Positions 1 through 5,450 of a stretch of 5,497 bases of DNA are shown piece after piece. The notes beneath the pieces are model-generated. The model made no database searches and had not been told where the DNA came from. It saw only the letters and a list, made by a program, of their open reading frames with translations. Origin of the DNA: an uncultured Ruminococcus sp. GTDB lineage: Bacteria > Bacillota > Clostridia > Oscillospirales > Ruminococcaceae. Numbering within the stretch: the stretch's first letter is position 1; each line of letters starts with the position of its first letter. The DNA lies in the NCBI GenBank assembly GCA_947173865.1, contig CAMWGS010000146.1, positions 1 through 5,497 of the forward strand, given 5' to 3'. A program made the position numbers and the translations under genes.

Positions 1-2
1 GG

Positions 3-8
3 TATAAT
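3..8 (+). promoter_or_regulatory. Putative -10 box of the promoter for the SGNH-like gene (the -35 lies outside the window)
   Basis: A perfect TATAAT hexamer sits at the left edge, 60 bases before the start codon of the first gene. It would start transcription near base 15 and give a leader of about 55 bases. The -35 region is cut off by the window, so this rests on one hexamer in AT-rich DNA and is tentative. Confidence 0.35.
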
Positions 9-68
9 AATATATAGTGCTGTGAAAGACGGCATTAAATATATTAAAATATTAATTATGGAGAAAAT

Positions 69-929
69 ATGGATAAAAATAAAAAGATACGTACAGTATC
101 AAACAGGAAACGCAAAAAACCAAGATTAAAGTTCAATTTTGGAGTTCTGCTGATTATTTTCATTCTGTCATTCAGTGCTTGTTTTGCTTTGTATATGTTA
201 GCGGCAAATATAAATGAAAACTTTTTTGAAGATGAATTCAATTCAATTATAGTCGAGGAGAGTTCGGAAGATGAGCAGGAAGAAACAACGGAAGCAGATG
301 AAAGTGAAGTTTCAGGTGCGGAAGAACCTGTTGCAAAAGCTCCTGTAACTAATCCTGTTCCACAGTCGGCAGCGGCAGACTATGCGACATATTTCGACAA
401 CTGTTGTCTTATTACCGACTCAACTTTACTTGAAATGAATGAACATACTTCATTTACCGACGTTATCGGTGATTCTCTGCTCAATGCCGCTAACTGTACA
501 GTTGCCAAAGTTGAAAGCAATTACGGCACAGTTACAATATACGACACCCTTAAACTCAAAAAGCCTGAAAATGTATATATCATGCTCGGCAGTGACATCG
601 GTGTAAGTGCAACAGAGGACATGATAGCAAGTTATACAACTCTTATTGAAAATCTTACGACAGTCCTTCCCGACATGAATATTTATATTATGCAGATTCC
701 GCCGGTTATTATCGATTCAGCTCCCGTTACAAACGAACTTATAAACACCTATAACGAGCAGCTTCTTGCTATGGCAAACAGCAAAAACGTTCACTGTATC
801 GACACAAGCACAGCACTTAAATCAGTTGACGGAAATCTGAAGGAAGAATACTGGTCGGCAGAGGATAAAAAATTTACTGAAGATATGTACAAGGCAGTCG
901 TTGAATATATTTTGACTCATGTTGCATAA
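69..929 (+). CDS. Membrane-anchored SGNH/GDSL-hydrolase-like protein with degenerate active site
   Basis: The 286-aa protein has a very basic cytoplasmic N-terminus (residues 1-24, rich in K and R), one membrane segment (about 25-46) with no clear cleavage site, an acidic Glu/Ser/Thr linker (51-86), an Ala/Pro/Val stretch (87-103) and an extracytoplasmic domain (104-286). That domain follows the layout of the SGNH hydrolases common in Clostridia: YFD-then-block I (108-118), a beta strand ending in a block III-like turn (YIMLGSDIG, 170-178), a QIPPV strand (209-213), and a C-terminal stretch ending VVEYILTH. Family members are esterases or acyl-transfer enzymes acting on envelope glycans or lipids. 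Here the usual GDS of block I reads TDS (116-118), so the nucleophilic Ser is kept but the Gly is lost. The Asn of the GxND block is not recognisable, and the usual DGxH motif aligns with AEDKK (264-268), losing the catalytic His. It may therefore be a non-catalytic binding or scaffold protein. The start is supported by GGAG at 60-63, five bases before the ATG. The fold call is from pattern recognition, not a search. Confidence 0.72.
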   Translation: MDKNKKIRTVSNRKRKKPRLKFNFGVLLIIFILSFSACFALYMLAANINENFFEDEFNSIIVEESSEDEQEETTEADESEVSGAEEPVAKAPVTNPVPQSAAADYATYFDNCCLITDSTLLEMNEHTSFTDVIGDSLLNAANCTVAKVESNYGTVTIYDTLKLKKPENVYIMLGSDIGVSATEDMIASYTTLIENLTTVLPDMNIYIMQIPPVIIDSAPVTNELINTYNEQLLAMANSKNVHCIDTSTALKSVDGNLKEEYWSAEDKKFTEDMYKAVVEYILTHVA

Positions 930-937
930 TTTTATAT

Positions 938-973
938 GCACATCACTATATATTGTGGTGTGCGTTTCTTTTT
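938..973 (+). terminator. Intrinsic terminator of the SGNH-like gene
   Basis: A 9-bp stem (GCACATCAC at 938-946 with GTGGTGTGC at 955-963, one T-G wobble) encloses an 8-base loop. It is followed by a T-rich run at 965-973 interrupted by one C. It begins nine bases after the stop codon and separates this gene from nrdD. The same palindrome also contains an NrdR-box match, annotated separately. Confidence 0.75.
943..958. promoter_or_regulatory. Distal NrdR-box match inside the terminator hairpin
   Basis: The 16 bases TCACTATATATTGTGG match the NrdR consensus, as I recall it (ACACWATATATWGTGT), at 14 of 16 positions, with a perfect CWATATATWG core. NrdR is the zinc-finger, ATP-cone repressor of ribonucleotide reductase genes. 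The site lies about 150 bp upstream of the nrdDG -35 and shares 11 identical bases (ATATATTGTGG) with the proximal box exactly 200 bp downstream. The match could be a by-product of the terminator palindrome, because both signals have the same centre. Function as an operator is inferred. Confidence 0.5.
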
Positions 974-1090
974 GATTTCTGTTACTGAATCAACGAAATA
1001 TAGGCAAAACCCTATTTTTAAAAGATAAAATTTAGAAGTTACGCACAATTTTCAACTGAAATTTATGATTCTTATTGTTGAATCACACAA

Positions 1091-1119
1091 TTGACAATGA
1101 GCGATATTTGGCTTATACT
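1091..1119 (+). promoter_or_regulatory. Sigma-A promoter of nrdDG
   Basis: A perfect -35 (TTGACA, 1091-1096) and a good -10 (TATACT, 1114-1119) are separated by exactly 17 bp. Transcription should start around 1126, giving a leader of about 50 bases before the nrdD ATG at 1175. A promoter this close to consensus would be strong when unrepressed, which fits control by a repressor such as NrdR. The rest of the 930-1090 spacer holds only the upstream terminator and AT-rich DNA. Confidence 0.85.
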
Positions 1120-1128
1120 ATTATAAGC
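1111..1128. repeat. Perfect inverted repeat over the nrdDG -10 box
   Basis: GCTTATA (1111-1117) and TATAAGC (1122-1128) form a perfect 7-bp inverted repeat with a 4-bp spacer, covering the -10 box and the predicted transcription start. Its centre lies exactly 31 bp upstream of the centre of the proximal NrdR box. NrdR boxes usually occur in pairs about three helical turns apart, so this sits where a second box would be expected. Its sequence does not match the NrdR consensus, however, so it may be a degenerate site, another operator, or chance. Confidence 0.4.
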
Positions 1129-1142
1129 ACATATGAAGCAAG

Positions 1143-1158
1143 ATACAATATATTGTGG
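1143..1158. promoter_or_regulatory. Proximal NrdR box in the nrdDG leader
   Basis: ATACAATATATTGTGG matches the recalled NrdR consensus at 14 of 16 positions, with an intact CWATATATWG core. It lies about 17 to 32 bases downstream of the predicted transcription start and two bases upstream of the nrdD ribosome binding site. A bound repressor could therefore block initiation or early elongation. Placement directly before a ribonucleotide reductase gene makes the assignment strong, although the nrdR gene itself is not in the window. Confidence 0.8.
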
Positions 1159-1160
1159 CT

Positions 1161-1165
1161 GGAGG
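1161..1165 (+). promoter_or_regulatory. Ribosome binding site that fixes the nrdD start at 1175
   Basis: GGAGG lies nine bases before the ATG at 1175. The in-frame ATG at 1133 has no Shine-Dalgarno sequence and falls only about seven bases after the predicted transcription start. Using it would place the NrdR box inside the coding sequence. The protein from 1175 (MIIHIMKRDGR) also begins the way NrdD ATP-cone domains normally do. Confidence 0.88.
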
Positions 1166-1174
1166 TATGGACAA

Positions 1175-3493
1175 ATGATAATTCACATTATGAAAAGAGA
1201 CGGCCGTAAAGTTCCGTTTAATATCGAAAAAATAGCAAACGCAATTTTCAGAGCGGCTCAGTCCTGCGGAGGTACTGATTTCAATACAGCTATGGAAGTG
1301 GCTGTTGAAGTATGCAGAACCTATGAAAATGAAAATTCAGTAAAAGTTCCGACAGTTGAGGAAATTCAGGACCTTGTCGAGAAAACCCTCATTGAAAAGG
1401 GTCACGCAAAAACCGCCAAGGCTTATATCCTTTACCGCTATGAGCGTACACGTTCACGTGAGATGAAAACAAATCTCATGTGTGTACTTAACGAACTGAC
1501 TTTCAGTTCCGCAAAGGACAGCGATATAAAACGTGAGAATGCAAATATTGACGGCGATACAGCTATGGGTACTATGCTTAAATACGGCTCGGTTTCGGCT
1601 AAAGAGTACTATGAAATGTACGTCCTTGACCCTAAGCACGCCAAGGCTCACCGTAACGGTGATATTCATATTCACGACCTCGATTTCTACACACTCACAA
1701 CAACCTGCACTCAGATTGACCTTAAAAAACTCTTTACAAACGGTTTTTCAACAGGTCACGGATTCCTCAGAGAACCAAACGACATTTCAAGTTATTCAGC
1801 TCTTGCCTGCATCGCTATTCAGTCAAATCAGAACGACCAGCACGGCGGACAGAGTATTCCTACTTTTGACTATGCAATGGCGGACGGTATAAAAAAGACC
1901 TATGCTTCAAGATATACACAGAACGTTGCAAGAGCATTATCACTTATCGGCGGTATTGAAAACGAATTTGAAGTTGCAGGAAATATAAAAGATAAAATTA
2001 TTGAAAAGTATAATCTTATTCCGAATCTTGCAAACGACAACGGTTATCAGGAAAAAGAATATGAAATACTTCTGAATTATACTGACAGCGAAACAGCTAA
2101 AAAAGTTCAGGAATTCGCAGTAAAAAATGCAGTAAAGGAAACAGACCGTGCGGCATATCAGGCTATGGAGGCTCTTATTCACAACCTCAATACAATGAAC
2201 AGCCGTGCAGGAGCTCAGACACCTTTCAGTTCAATAAACTACGGTACAGATACGTCGCCTGAGGGCAGAATGGTTATAAAAAATGTTCTTCTTGCTCAGG
2301 AAGCAGGTCTCGGAAACGGCGAAACACCGATTTTCCCGATACATATCTTTAAAATCAAAGAGGGCATAAACTACAATCCCACAGACCCGAACTATGACCT
2401 TTTCAAACTTGCCTGCCGTGTTTCCGCAAAACGTCTTTTCCCGAACTTCTCATTTATTGACGCACCTTTCAATTATCAGTACTATAAAGAGGATAATCCC
2501 GATACTGAAATAGCTTACATGGGTTGTCGTACGAGAGTTATCGGAAACAATTACGACCCGACAAGAGAAATAGTAACAGGCAGGGGAAACCTCAGTTTCA
2601 CATCTATAAATCTTCCCAGACTGGCAATAAAAGCTGACCATAATGTCGGACTGTTCTTTGATATGCTTGACGACATGATGGATTTGACCATTGACCAGCT
2701 TATGCACCGTTTCAGAATACAGTGTCAGAAAAAAGTAAGAAACTTCCCGTTCCTCATGGGTCAGGGAATATGGATTGATTCAAATAAGCTTTCACCTGAT
2801 GACAGCATTGAAGAAGTCCTCAAACACGGTACTCTTTCAGTCGGCTTTATCGGACTTGCCGAGGCACTTAAAGCTCTTATTGGCGTTCACCACGGAGAAA
2901 GTGAAGAATCCCGTGAACTCGGTATGGAAATAGTGACAACAATGCGTAAACGTCTTGACGAAGAAGCACAGAGAACAGGTCTTAATTTCTCGCTTCTCGC
3001 AACTCCTGCTGAGGGACTTTCGGGAAGATTCGTACGCATGGACGCTAAAAAATTCGGCGTTATAGAGGGAGTTACAGACAGGGATTATTATACAAACTCT
3101 TTCCATGTACCTGTTTACTATCCGATAAGTGCATTTGAAAAAATTAAAATTGAAGCACCTTACCACGAACTTACAAACGCAGGTCACATCAGCTATATCG
3201 AACTCGACGGCGACCCGCTTGAAAATCTCAATGCATTTGAAAAAATCGTGCGTTGTATGAAAGAATCGGGTATTGGATACGGTGCAATAAATCACCCTGT
3301 TGACCGTGACCCATGTTGTGGCTACACTGGTATTATCGGAGAAACTTGTCCGTGCTGTGGCAGAAAAGAAAGCACAGACAGTGTTTCATTTGACAGAATA
3401 CGCCGTATCACAGGTTACCTTGTCGGAACTCTCGACCGTTTCAACAACGGCAAGCGTGCCGAAGAACACGACAGAGTGAAACACAATGTCTGA
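1175..3493 (+). CDS. nrdD: Anaerobic (class III) ribonucleoside-triphosphate reductase
   Basis: This cytoplasmic enzyme reduces ribonucleoside triphosphates to deoxyribonucleotides without oxygen, using a glycyl radical made by NrdG and, in the classic systems, formate as reductant. From the start at 1175 it is 772 aa, slightly longer than E. coli NrdD (about 712). Residues 1 to about 95 form an ATP-cone allosteric domain (KRDGRKVPFNIEKI through YERTRSR). The catalytic barrel carries the two expected active-site cysteines, Cys178 in TTTCTQIDL and Cys451 in YMGCRTR. The second is the likely thiyl-radical site by family analogy. Near the C-terminus is a metal-binding knuckle, DPCCGYTG (Cys714, Cys715) and CPCC (Cys725, 727, 728), where the first CxxC pair reads DxxC with an extra Cys. 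The glycyl-radical motif RITGYL places the radical on Gly747. No frameshift or internal stop is seen. The gene overlaps nrdG by 8 bp, is driven by the promoter at 1091-1119, and is probably repressed by NrdR. Confidence 0.98.
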   Translation: MIIHIMKRDGRKVPFNIEKIANAIFRAAQSCGGTDFNTAMEVAVEVCRTYENENSVKVPTVEEIQDLVEKTLIEKGHAKTAKAYILYRYERTRSREMKTNLMCVLNELTFSSAKDSDIKRENANIDGDTAMGTMLKYGSVSAKEYYEMYVLDPKHAKAHRNGDIHIHDLDFYTLTTTCTQIDLKKLFTNGFSTGHGFLREPNDISSYSALACIAIQSNQNDQHGGQSIPTFDYAMADGIKKTYASRYTQNVARALSLIGGIENEFEVAGNIKDKIIEKYNLIPNLANDNGYQEKEYEILLNYTDSETAKKVQEFAVKNAVKETDRAAYQAMEALIHNLNTMNSRAGAQTPFSSINYGTDTSPEGRMVIKNVLLAQEAGLGNGETPIFPIHIFKIKEGINYNPTDPNYDLFKLACRVSAKRLFPNFSFIDAPFNYQYYKEDNPDTEIAYMGCRTRVIGNNYDPTREIVTGRGNLSFTSINLPRLAIKADHNVGLFFDMLDDMMDLTIDQLMHRFRIQCQKKVRNFPFLMGQGIWIDSNKLSPDDSIEEVLKHGTLSVGFIGLAEALKALIGVHHGESEESRELGMEIVTTMRKRLDEEAQRTGLNFSLLATPAEGLSGRFVRMDAKKFGVIEGVTDRDYYTNSFHVPVYYPISAFEKIKIEAPYHELTNAGHISYIELDGDPLENLNAFEKIVRCMKESGIGYGAINHPVDRDPCCGYTGIIGETCPCCGRKESTDSVSFDRIRRITGYLVGTLDRFNNGKRAEEHDRVKHNV

Positions 3494-3989
3494 TTTGAGA
3501 ATTGCCGGAACTGTCAACGATTCTATCGTTGACGGTGAAGGAATACGTTTTACTATATTTACACAGGGCTGTCCGCATCACTGCGAGGGCTGTCACAATC
3601 CGCAGACTCATGACTTCAATGGCGGTACTGTTGTAAGTACTGACGGACTTCTTGAAAAAATAAAGGAAAACCCTTTGCTTGACGGCGTGACTTTCAGTGG
3701 CGGAGAGCCTTTCTGTCAGGCACACGAACTTGCTGTTTTAGGGGGAAAAATAAAGTCCCTCGGACTTAATATCACCACATACACAGGCTATACTTTCGAG
3801 GAACTCTATAAAAACCGTGACAAAAATCACTGGGGCGAACTTCTTGACGTTACAGACATTCTTATTGACGGACGTTTTATCCCCGAACTCAAGGACTGGA
3901 CTATAAAATTCCGTGGAAGTTCAAATCAGCGGTATATTGACTGTCAGGAAAGTCTTAAAGAAAGCAGAGCAGTCGAAACAGAACCATAA
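3486..3989 (+). CDS. nrdG: Anaerobic ribonucleotide reductase activating protein (radical SAM)
   Basis: This 167-aa protein is the activase of NrdD. It binds a [4Fe-4S] cluster, cleaves S-adenosylmethionine reductively, and abstracts hydrogen from the NrdD C-terminal glycine (here Gly747) to make the glycyl radical. The radical-SAM motif CxxxCxxC is Cys29, Cys33 and Cys36 in QGCPHHCEGCHN, preceded by VDGEGIR as in other NrdG proteins. The SAM-contacting GGE lies at residues 72-74 (FSGGEP), and the C-terminal half has the NrdG signatures TYTGYTFEEL, DILIDGRF and FRGSSNQR. Length is typical for the family (about 155-175 aa). The ATG lies inside the end of nrdD (ATGTCTGA shared), and only a weak purine-rich sequence precedes it, so translation is probably coupled to nrdD. 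That arrangement would keep reductase and activase at related levels. Confidence 0.98.
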   Translation: MSDLRIAGTVNDSIVDGEGIRFTIFTQGCPHHCEGCHNPQTHDFNGGTVVSTDGLLEKIKENPLLDGVTFSGGEPFCQAHELAVLGGKIKSLGLNITTYTGYTFEELYKNRDKNHWGELLDVTDILIDGRFIPELKDWTIKFRGSSNQRYIDCQESLKESRAVETEP

Positions 3990-3996
3990 TACAAAA

Positions 3997-4029
3997 AAAC
4001 CGGAGTTATTATGTTCCGGTTTATTTATT
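3997..4029. terminator. Bidirectional terminator between nrdG and the minus-strand gene pair
   Basis: An 8-bp stem, AAACCGGA (3997-4004) with TCCGGTTT (4015-4022), encloses a 10-base loop. On the plus strand it is followed by TTTATTTATT, an interrupted T-tract after nrdG. On the minus strand the run of seven A at 3993-3999 becomes a T-tract, making the stronger terminator for the minus-strand genes. The stop codon of the 93-aa gene (4021-4023) lies in the stem arm. Only 31 bases separate the two converging stop codons. Confidence 0.88.
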
Positions 4030-4302
4030 GAGATAATATTTTTTATATTCCCACAAAGCCTCTTTTGGTGTGCGACATTCCCTGTAACGATAGTTATCGT
4101 TTTTCCATCTTCTTGTAACTTCTGTTTCGTTCATACAGTCAACACAACGGTAATCGCATATATCCCAGCTACAAAATACCTTTTTAAAAAAACAGGATTT
4201 TCCGATTGGTACTTCTTTATAGCGACGGACAGCACGATTAGCGAAAGTCTTAGGCTTGAAACGGTCTTTTATTATCGGAAATTTTTTATAACTCCTGCTC
4301 AT
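4021..4302 (-). CDS. Small basic cysteine-rich protein of unknown function
   Basis: I do not recognise a named function. The 93-aa product is soluble and strongly basic, beginning MSRSYKKFPIIKD and continuing with FANRAVRRYKE (residues 20-30). The core CSWDICDYRCVDC carries Cys44, Cys49, Cys53 and Cys56. With Cys37 and Cys76 nearby, these could form a metal site, but that is speculative. I recall similar short proteins starting SRSYKK/R and containing a CSWDICD-like core in other Firmicutes and Bacteroidota, all uncharacterised. The ATG at 4302 is chosen because AGGAG lies eight bases upstream. The longer GTG start at 4311 abuts that Shine-Dalgarno sequence and is unlikely. The first 17 bases overlap the end of the 270-aa gene upstream, so the two are probably translationally coupled and may act together. 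The mix of basic residues and cysteines is compatible with nucleic-acid or protein binding. Confidence 0.75.
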   Translation of the reverse strand: MSRSYKKFPIIKDRFKPKTFANRAVRRYKEVPIGKSCFFKKVFCSWDICDYRCVDCMNETEVTRRWKNDNYRYRECRTPKEALWEYKKYYLNK

Positions 4303-5098
4303 TAATTTCACTCCTCATTTTTTCATAAAGGGCGAGTATATAATTAAAGTCCGTCTTTTCGTAATCGTCAGAAAAAAGCAAATCTAAATTATGTCGGAAT
4401 GATGTAAGATTATTGCAGTTGCTATGCAAAAGAATTTCTCTATCTGTTTGTGCATGAGTCAAGCCGTTTTTGTAAATATATTCTGTCCGTGAGTCCATTT
4501 CCTGACGAAATTTCCAGTAAAAATCTTCAACTTCTTCAGTGAAATCATTCCATGAAATTTCATGTACGCCATTCGGAGACGTCCATATATTTTTATCGTT
4601 TTCAAGTACGGCATTATCATAGCTTTTCCATAGGATTTTAATTTTATCACCATATCGGAAAAAACCGATACGCTGACCGCCGACAAGATGGGAAGAATCA
4701 AAAGTATGTTGCATATAGTACCATTCTGTGAGAGAACTATATTCCCCGAAATAAAATTCGTCAAATATATCATCGGATTTATTTTCGTAAATATTTTTCC
4801 ATACATCTGTCAAATCTTCAAATTTGTCTATATTTTCATAAAGAATTTTCGGAATAGGTTCACGGATAAAACGAAAAATCCACATGAAATCAACAACAAA
4901 TCTTTCTAAATAATAATCATTGTATTTTATGTCGCATTTAAAGAAATCCCGTGCGAAATCGGAGTATTCATATATTTTTCTGTTTCCGACCTGTATATAA
5001 AGTGTACCGTCGGTGAGAGCATACCAATGTATAGTATCGCTCCACGGTTCAATATCGCTGATATTTTTCAGTTTAAAATTTATTCTGAAATTTTTCAT
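4286..5098 (-). CDS. DUF5984-like protein of unknown function
   Basis: The 270-aa product has no signal peptide or membrane segment and is unusually rich in Tyr, Phe, Trp and acidic residues. It resembles, from memory, the DUF5984 family: WYALTDGTLYIQVG near the N-terminus (25-38), EPIP (80-83) after a helical hydrophobic stretch, a strand pair FFRYGDKIKILW (146-157), IWTSPNG (171-177), then a helix FTEEVEDFYWKF (186-197). No catalytic motif is evident and the biochemical role of that family is not known to me. The ATG at 5098 is preferred because AAGGACAGG precedes it at suitable spacing. An upstream in-frame ATG at 5167 would add 23 residues that lack a good ribosome binding site and are encoded by the terminator end of the structured RNA. 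The gene overlaps the 93-aa gene by 17 bp and starts only about 35 bases after the predicted 3' end of that RNA, with no convincing promoter in between. Confidence 0.7.
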   Translation of the reverse strand: MKNFRINFKLKNISDIEPWSDTIHWYALTDGTLYIQVGNRKIYEYSDFARDFFKCDIKYNDYYLERFVVDFMWIFRFIREPIPKILYENIDKFEDLTDVWKNIYENKSDDIFDEFYFGEYSSLTEWYYMQHTFDSSHLVGGQRIGFFRYGDKIKILWKSYDNAVLENDKNIWTSPNGVHEISWNDFTEEVEDFYWKFRQEMDSRTEYIYKNGLTHAQTDREILLHSNCNNLTSFRHNLDLLFSDDYEKTDFNYILALYEKMRSEINEQEL

Positions 5099-5130
5099 AT
5101 CATGTACCTGTCCTTGTATAACAGAAAATG

Positions 5131-5151
5131 ACAAAAAAATAATCCGCCTTG
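5131..5151 (-). terminator. 3' arm and U-tract ending the structured RNA
   Basis: On the minus strand CAAGGCGG (5151-5144) is followed closely by TTATTTTTTT (5142-5133). The 3' arm pairs with CTGCCTTG about 170 bases upstream (5328-5321), so the terminator stem is made by the two ends of the RNA rather than by a local hairpin. If it works efficiently, the RNA ends near 5133. If it is leaky or switchable, transcription continues into the 270-aa gene. Confidence 0.55.
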
Positions 5152-5346
5152 CCGTCATATAGTGCATAAAACCCGCACGAAGCAGGTGGGTAAACGCCCG
5201 AATGTTTCACGCTCCCTTCTTCCGCATATAAAAATATATGTCGGGAGGTCTGCAATCCACAGCCGGAGCTGAATTCCCTAATGAGATGTGTTGGATTATA
5301 AAAAACTATAATTACTCGAACAAGGCAGAATATTAACTTTTGTTAT
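5133..5346 (-). ncRNA. Structured RNA of about 214 nt, 6S-RNA-like candidate or long structured leader
   Basis: This stretch has no plausible protein gene but folds extensively on the minus strand. The ends pair as an 8-bp closing stem (5328-5321 with 5151-5144), and a second 6-bp helix inside it pairs UAUAGU (5310-5305) with ACUAUA (5163-5158). Inside are a hairpin CAGC-UCCG-GCUG (5271-5260), an apical stem CUCCC/GGGAG (5247-5243 with 5216-5212) capped by CAUAUA-UUUU-UAUAUG (5240-5225), a small GGG/CCC hairpin (5199-5188), and a strong hairpin ACCUGC-UUCGU-GCGGGU (5187-5171). A strong promoter lies immediately upstream and a U-tract follows the closing stem. Terminal closing helix, large internal bubble with a hairpin on the 3' side, apical stem and length near 200 nt are the architecture of bacterial 6S RNA, the sigma-A RNA polymerase regulator. 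I cannot confirm family membership by sequence. The alternative is a cis-acting leader of the downstream gene. Confidence 0.6.
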
Positions 5347-5352
5347 GTATAT

Positions 5353-5381
5353 ATTATAGCACAGAAAAACAGAAAAATCAA
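5353..5381 (-). promoter_or_regulatory. Sigma-A promoter of the structured RNA
   Basis: Read on the minus strand, TTGATT (5381-5376) and a perfect TATAAT (5358-5353) are 17 bp apart. The predicted start is near 5346, about 18 bases before the first paired base of the closing stem. It is the only strong minus-strand promoter I see upstream of the two minus-strand protein genes. Confidence 0.78.
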
Positions 5382-5391
5382 CCCCTGTTTT

Positions 5392-5450
5392 ATACAAATT
5401 TGCAATTTTTATATGAATTTTTTAAAATTATATTTATATTAAATTTGTAT
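5392..5450. repeat. 10-bp inverted repeat between the divergent promoters
   Basis: ATACAAATTT (5392-5401) and its exact reverse complement AAATTTGTAT (5441-5450) are separated by 39 bases of nearly pure AT sequence. The right arm touches the -35 of the plus-strand promoter, and the left arm lies 10 bp upstream of the minus-strand -35. It could be a shared operator or just a chance match in very AT-rich DNA. Confidence 0.35.

Noticed and set aside
5..20. NrdR-box-like sequence before the SGNH-like gene
   Set aside because: It matches only 12 of 16 positions, with the left half poor, in AT-rich DNA overlapping the -10. The gene has no ribonucleotide link.
465..476. Literal GDS at residues 134-136 of the SGNH-like protein as the catalytic block I
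   Set aside because: In this family block I follows the YFDD-like strand directly, which places it at TDS 116-118. The second GDS lies in what should be the next helix or strand.
996..1019. Small hairpin ATAGG-CAAAAC-CCTAT followed by T residues
   Set aside because: The stem is short and AT-rich, and the upstream gene already has a better terminator at 938-973.
1051..1082. TTCAAC/GTTGAA inverted repeat upstream of the nrdDG promoter
   Set aside because: The arms are six bases with a 20-base spacer and match no known operator, so chance is likely.
1133..1174. N-terminal extension of nrdD from the ATG at 1133
   Set aside because: It has no ribosome binding site, begins about seven bases after the predicted transcription start, and spans the NrdR box.
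1454..3295. Several open frames of 73-152 codons inside nrdD on both strands
   Set aside because: They lie wholly within a well-conserved gene, lack ribosome binding sites and have implausible composition (runs of Cys, Phe, Ile). They are shadows of nrdD.
4303..4311. GTG start at 4311 for the 93-aa gene
   Set aside because: The GTG runs into the AGGAG that serves the ATG at 4302.
5099..5167. N-terminal extension of the 270-aa protein from the ATG at 5167, with a hydrophobic stretch that could look like a signal peptide
   Set aside because: No Shine-Dalgarno sequence precedes it, and the bases form the 3' arm and U-tract of the structured RNA. The ATG at 5098 has a good site.
5188..5328. Plus-strand resemblance to pieces of Clostridia SRP RNA (GGGAGGT, GCAATCC, GAATTCC)
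   Set aside because: The conserved SRP helix with the GGAAG-type loop is absent downstream, and the promoter and U-tract favour the minus strand.
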